A stretch of DNA of 8,996 bases. It comes from Desulfohalobiaceae bacterium. Lineage in GTDB: Bacteria > Desulfobacterota > Desulfovibrionia > Desulfovibrionales > Desulfothermaceae. The DNA is taken from contig JAIPDU010000049.1 in NCBI GenBank assembly GCA_021737525.1, positions 1-8,996 on the forward strand. The letters are read 5' to 3'. The notes below the pieces were generated by a model. It saw nothing but the letters and a program-made list of their open reading frames with translations, made no database searches and was not told the origin of the DNA. Positions 6,867-8,996 of the stretch are shown in pieces (within the stretch, counting starts at the first letter, position 1; each line of letters begins with the position of its first letter). The position numbers and the translations under genes are program-made.

Positions 6867-8324
6867 ATGGCGGAAGAGAAAAAGTGGTATACCGGGATGT
6901 TCAGCACGGAGGACTGGTGGTCCTTCTGGATCGGGCTGTTCTTCGTGCTCATCGGAATCGTCGCCGCGGCCACCGGGGTCGATCTCTCCGGCTGGGTCAT
7001 CGGCTTCGAGAAATGGGTGGACATCAGCAATGTCCTGCAACCCGACCACGCAGGCATGATGTCCGGGATCAGCTCCCTGATCGTGTCCTACATCATTTTC
7101 ACCATCGCCACCTGTATCGGGGCCTACTTCATGGGCATGGACATGAAGAAGTACTTCTGGGCCTGGACCATCATCTTCTGGCTGAGCGCCATCGTCTATG
7201 TCTTTTCCAGACACGCCTACATCCAGGCCACCTCCATCGAACGGGCGGACTTCGGCATCGGCTGGAGCCTGTCCATCGGCGGGGCGCACTACATCGTGGC
7301 CCTCTTCGTGGGCCTGCTCATCGGCAACCTGGCCCCCAAGAGCTTCCGTGAGTTCATGTACCACGGGGCCCGTCCGGAATGGTTCATCAAGATCGCCATT
7401 GTCTTTCTGGGCTGCAAGCTGGGCATGAAGGTCGTGGATTCCGCTGGCCACGCCCTGACCCTGCTCCTCGTGGGCGCCTGCGCCACGGTCGCTGCCTATC
7501 TCCTGTTCTGGCCCCTGGTCTACACCCTGTGCCGCAAGGGCTTCAAGCTGACCCGCGAATGGGCCGCCACCCTGGCCTCGGGGATCTCCATCTGCGGCGT
7601 GTCCGCCTCCATCGCCACCGGCGGCGCCATCCGGGCCCGTCCCATCGTCCCGGTCATGGTCTCCAGCCTGATCGTGGTCTTCGCCGTGGTCGAGCTGGTC
7701 ATCCTGCCGCCGGTCCTGACCTACACCCCTTGGTTCAACGAGCCCATGGCCGCTGCCTCCAGCCTGGGCCTGACCGTGAAGACGGACGGCGCCGACGCCG
7801 CCTCCGGAGCGATCACGGACCAGCTCATGCGCACCCGGGCCCAGGAGGAGCTGGGCGTGCAGTGGGAAGAGGGCTGGATCACCTCCGCCGCGGTCATGAC
7901 CAAGATCTGGATCGATATGTTCATCGGCGTGTGGGCCCTGGTCCTGGCCATGCTCTGGCTCTACTACGTGGAGAGACGCCCGGACGAGAAAGTGCAGAAA
8001 ATGGAGGTCTGGTGGCGATTTCCCAAATTCGTCCTGGGCTACTTCATCGCCTGGATCGCGGTCGGCGTGCTGGGCATGACCGTGATCGGCGGCGAGGCCA
8101 TGGACTGGGGAATCCACCCCTTCGAGAGCACGGGTCGGCACCTGTTCTTCATCCTGACCTTCACCAGCATCGGGCTGGTGACCAACTTCCGCAAGCTGAA
8201 GGAAGAGAACATGGGCCGGCTCGCCCTGGCCTACGGACTGGGGCTGCTCTTCATCATCATCCCCTTGGGCTGGATCATCGCCTACATCTTCCACAACGGC
8301 ATGATGCCGCCCACCGTGGGCTAA
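6867..8324 (+). CDS. Putative sulfate exporter family transporter (UPF0324/YeiH family, PF03601), long form
   Basis: 485 residues, polytopic, with roughly ten or more hydrophobic segments from about 17 to 475. Family-like features are VFLGCKLGMKVV (179-190), SGISICGVSASIAT (238-251) in place of the usual GSSICGA signature, the AAVMTKIWIDMFIGVW stretch (341-356) matching the conserved ATVVKL region, and FTSIGLVTNFRKL (432-444) matching the second-repeat SLGL motif. UPF0324 members such as TauZ/SuyZ are proposed, mostly by context, to export sulfate in sulfonate degradation; the substrate here is unknown. Members are commonly about 340 residues. The excess here includes an N-terminal extension with a large loop (about 36-65) and a hydrophilic segment at about 286-338. 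Ribosome-binding site AAGGAGG lies just before ATG 6867. No sulfonate-degradation gene is nearby, so an import role or another anion is possible. Confidence 0.85.
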   Translation: MAEEKKWYTGMFSTEDWWSFWIGLFFVLIGIVAAATGVDLSGWVIGFEKWVDISNVLQPDHAGMMSGISSLIVSYIIFTIATCIGAYFMGMDMKKYFWAWTIIFWLSAIVYVFSRHAYIQATSIERADFGIGWSLSIGGAHYIVALFVGLLIGNLAPKSFREFMYHGARPEWFIKIAIVFLGCKLGMKVVDSAGHALTLLLVGACATVAAYLLFWPLVYTLCRKGFKLTREWAATLASGISICGVSASIATGGAIRARPIVPVMVSSLIVVFAVVELVILPPVLTYTPWFNEPMAAASSLGLTVKTDGADAASGAITDQLMRTRAQEELGVQWEEGWITSAAVMTKIWIDMFIGVWALVLAMLWLYYVERRPDEKVQKMEVWWRFPKFVLGYFIAWIAVGVLGMTVIGGEAMDWGIHPFESTGRHLFFILTFTSIGLVTNFRKLKEENMGRLALAYGLGLLFIIIPLGWIIAYIFHNGMMPPTVG

Positions 8325-8340
8325 GATCCTCAACCTTTCC

Positions 8341-8368
8341 GGCGGGGAGGCCACGGCGCCTCCCCGCC
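8341..8368 (+). terminator. GC-rich hairpin after the transporter gene
   Basis: GGCGGGGAGGC (8341-8351) pairs perfectly with GCCTCCCCGCC (8358-8368) around a 6-base loop, 17 bases after the transporter stop. It is followed by TTCATCAATAAT rather than a T-run. It may therefore be a leaky terminator or an mRNA 3'-end stabiliser that lowers expression of the two small genes downstream relative to the transporter. Confidence 0.65.
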
Positions 8369-8399
8369 TTCATCAATAATCCCGCGAGGACAATACCCC

Positions 8400-8651
8400 A
8401 TGAACACGGTGAACATGAGCTTTTTCCACAACGGAACGCAGTGGATCGCCCGTGACGAGGACATGGAGGTCGCGGCCCCCAGCCTCACAGACCTGGACGG
8501 CAAGCTGCGCGAGGAGGTCAGGTTCCGGTATACCCCGTCTCAGGGGGCCAGGTTCACGGTGAATCTGGACTTCGACTACTCCACTATCCCCCACTGGATG
8601 ATCCAGTATCACCCCTACTACATGCACCGGCGCCTGGAGTTCGACTATTGA
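8400..8651 (+). CDS. Small soluble protein (83 aa), possibly HicB/DUF5395-like, unknown function
   Basis: The frame opens at ATG 8400 with GAGGA nine bases upstream (8386-8390) and ends at TGA 8651. An internal in-frame ATG (codon 6, 8415) is an alternative start. The N-terminal half, FFHNGTQWIARDEDMEV followed by APSLTDLDGKLREEVR, has the strand-strand-helix rhythm of small HicB-like or DUF5395-type domains, where a G-x-x-W-I-A-R strand is followed by T-L-x-E-L-D. The C-terminal half is rich in aromatic residues (FDYSTIPHWMIQYHPYYMHRRLEFDY). There are no cysteines, no signal peptide and no membrane segment. It follows the transporter and its hairpin in the same direction and may be part of the same transcript by read-through. 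The family link is from memory of the motif only and is weak; no function is proposed. Confidence 0.75.
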   Translation: MNTVNMSFFHNGTQWIARDEDMEVAAPSLTDLDGKLREEVRFRYTPSQGARFTVNLDFDYSTIPHWMIQYHPYYMHRRLEFDY

Positions 8652-8664
8652 CAACCGTCTGTCA

Positions 8665-8700
8665 CCGGGGGATCATGATGATGATAGGGAATGTCCCCGG
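8665..8700 (+). repeat. Inverted repeat between the two small genes
   Basis: CCGGGG (8665-8670) pairs with CCCCGG (8695-8700) over a 24-base loop containing a GATGATGAT run. There is no T-run after it, so it is not an obvious terminator. It could be an RNA processing or stabilising stem between the two small genes, or chance in GC-rich sequence. Confidence 0.3.
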
Positions 8701-8733
8701 CCTCGGCAACCCGAAAAATCAAGGAGGTGGATC

Positions 8734-8922
8734 ATGGCGCGCAGGACACTGGACGATCTGAACCTGAACGAGTCCAACATCCATAAGGCGGCGATCGTGC
8801 GGGACGAATACGGCAACGAATTCGTTTGCAACACGGAGCATCTCATCCCTGCCTCGCAGGTGGACGAAGACCTCCGCTCGCAGTGCGTGCGCAACATCCC
8901 CAAGGACGAGGACACCGACTAG
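8734..8922 (+). CDS. Small acidic hypothetical protein (62 aa)
   Basis: ATG 8734 is preceded by a near-ideal AAGGAGGTGG (8721-8730). The frame ends at TAG 8922, 27 bases before a strong terminator, so this is a real and well-translated last gene. The product is soluble and charged, with a C-terminal acidic end (PKDEDTD). It has two cysteines (in EFVCNTEHL and SQCVRNIP), about 18 residues apart; they are not in a CxxC arrangement, so metal binding is not implied. No signal peptide or membrane helix is visible. I do not recognise the family. It shares direction with the transporter genes and the 83-aa gene, and probably its transcript with the latter. Its strong ribosome-binding site contrasts with the weak one of the 83-aa gene. 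Confidence 0.8.
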   Translation: MARRTLDDLNLNESNIHKAAIVRDEYGNEFVCNTEHLIPASQVDEDLRSQCVRNIPKDEDTD

Positions 8923-8949
8923 CCTCACTTGGCGGACGCCGATATTCCC

Positions 8950-8983
8950 GCCCCTGCAGTGTCCTTGCTGCGGGGCTTTTTTT
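8950..8983 (+). terminator. Intrinsic (rho-independent) terminator
   Basis: GCCCC (8950-8954), a bulged T, then GCAG (8956-8959) pair with CTGC (8968-8971) and GGGGC (8972-8976) around an 8-base loop. Seven Ts follow directly (8977-8983). It lies 27 bases after the stop of the 62-aa gene and ends the plus-strand transcription unit. Confidence 0.9.
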
Positions 8984-8996
8984 GCTCCCTCCCCCC

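Noticed and set aside
6813..8354. Long minus-strand open frame (513 codons) opposite the transporter
   Set aside because: It is Asp/Gly/His-rich low-complexity sequence, antisense to a clear polytopic membrane protein with a good ribosome-binding site.
1..8996. CRISPR array, defence system or riboswitch
   Set aside because: No regularly spaced direct repeats, no nuclease or defence genes, and no leader with a recognisable riboswitch core.

Overview
The window reads like a chromosomal segment from a GC-rich, anaerobic Gram-negative bacterium. A sulfate-reducing Desulfobacterota of the Desulfovibrionales type is my best guess. This rests on three things: a heme-motif sensor kinase of the Tll0287/DUF3365 class, an NtrC-type regulator, and a putative sulfate-exporter-family transporter. 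No rRNA, tRNA or marker protein in the window fixes the taxonomy, so the assignment is inference.

Layout. Bases 1-1113 (minus strand) hold the 5' part of a membrane sensor gene: signal peptide, bacterial extracellular solute-binding family 3 domain, one membrane helix, then the start of a PAS domain. The gene runs off the left edge. Bases 1114-1305 are a leader region without genes. Bases 1306-1589 form a roughly 280-bp nested imperfect palindrome flanked by TA. It looks like a MITE of the IS630/Tc1 type, inserted exactly in the stop codon of the next gene. Bases 1587-6195 (minus strand) are a tight three-gene operon, transcribed right to left: a heme-motif histidine kinase (808 aa), a sigma-54-dependent response regulator (468 aa) and a single-pass, signal-peptide-bearing protein (246 aa).

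Bases 6196-6660 are a divergent control region. On the plus-strand side it carries, in order, a candidate palindromic enhancer (6494-6511), a full match to the IHF consensus (6525-6537) and a canonical -24/-12 sigma-54 promoter (6578-6595). Downstream on the plus strand lie a 51-aa acidic one-helix membrane miniprotein (6661-6816), a long-form UPF0324/YeiH-family (PF03601) transporter (6867-8324), a GC-rich 3' hairpin, and two small soluble proteins of unknown function (8400-8651 and 8734-8922). A good intrinsic terminator closes the region (8950-8983).

How it fits together (inference). The kinase senses a signal in the periplasm, perhaps redox state or a ligand at its CxxCH heme, and phosphorylates the regulator. 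The regulator binds the palindrome at about -100, contacts sigma-54 RNA polymerase through an IHF bend, and turns on the miniprotein-transporter operon. The whole would be a self-contained module for heme-sensed control of a putative sulfur-oxyanion or related anion transporter with a small membrane partner.
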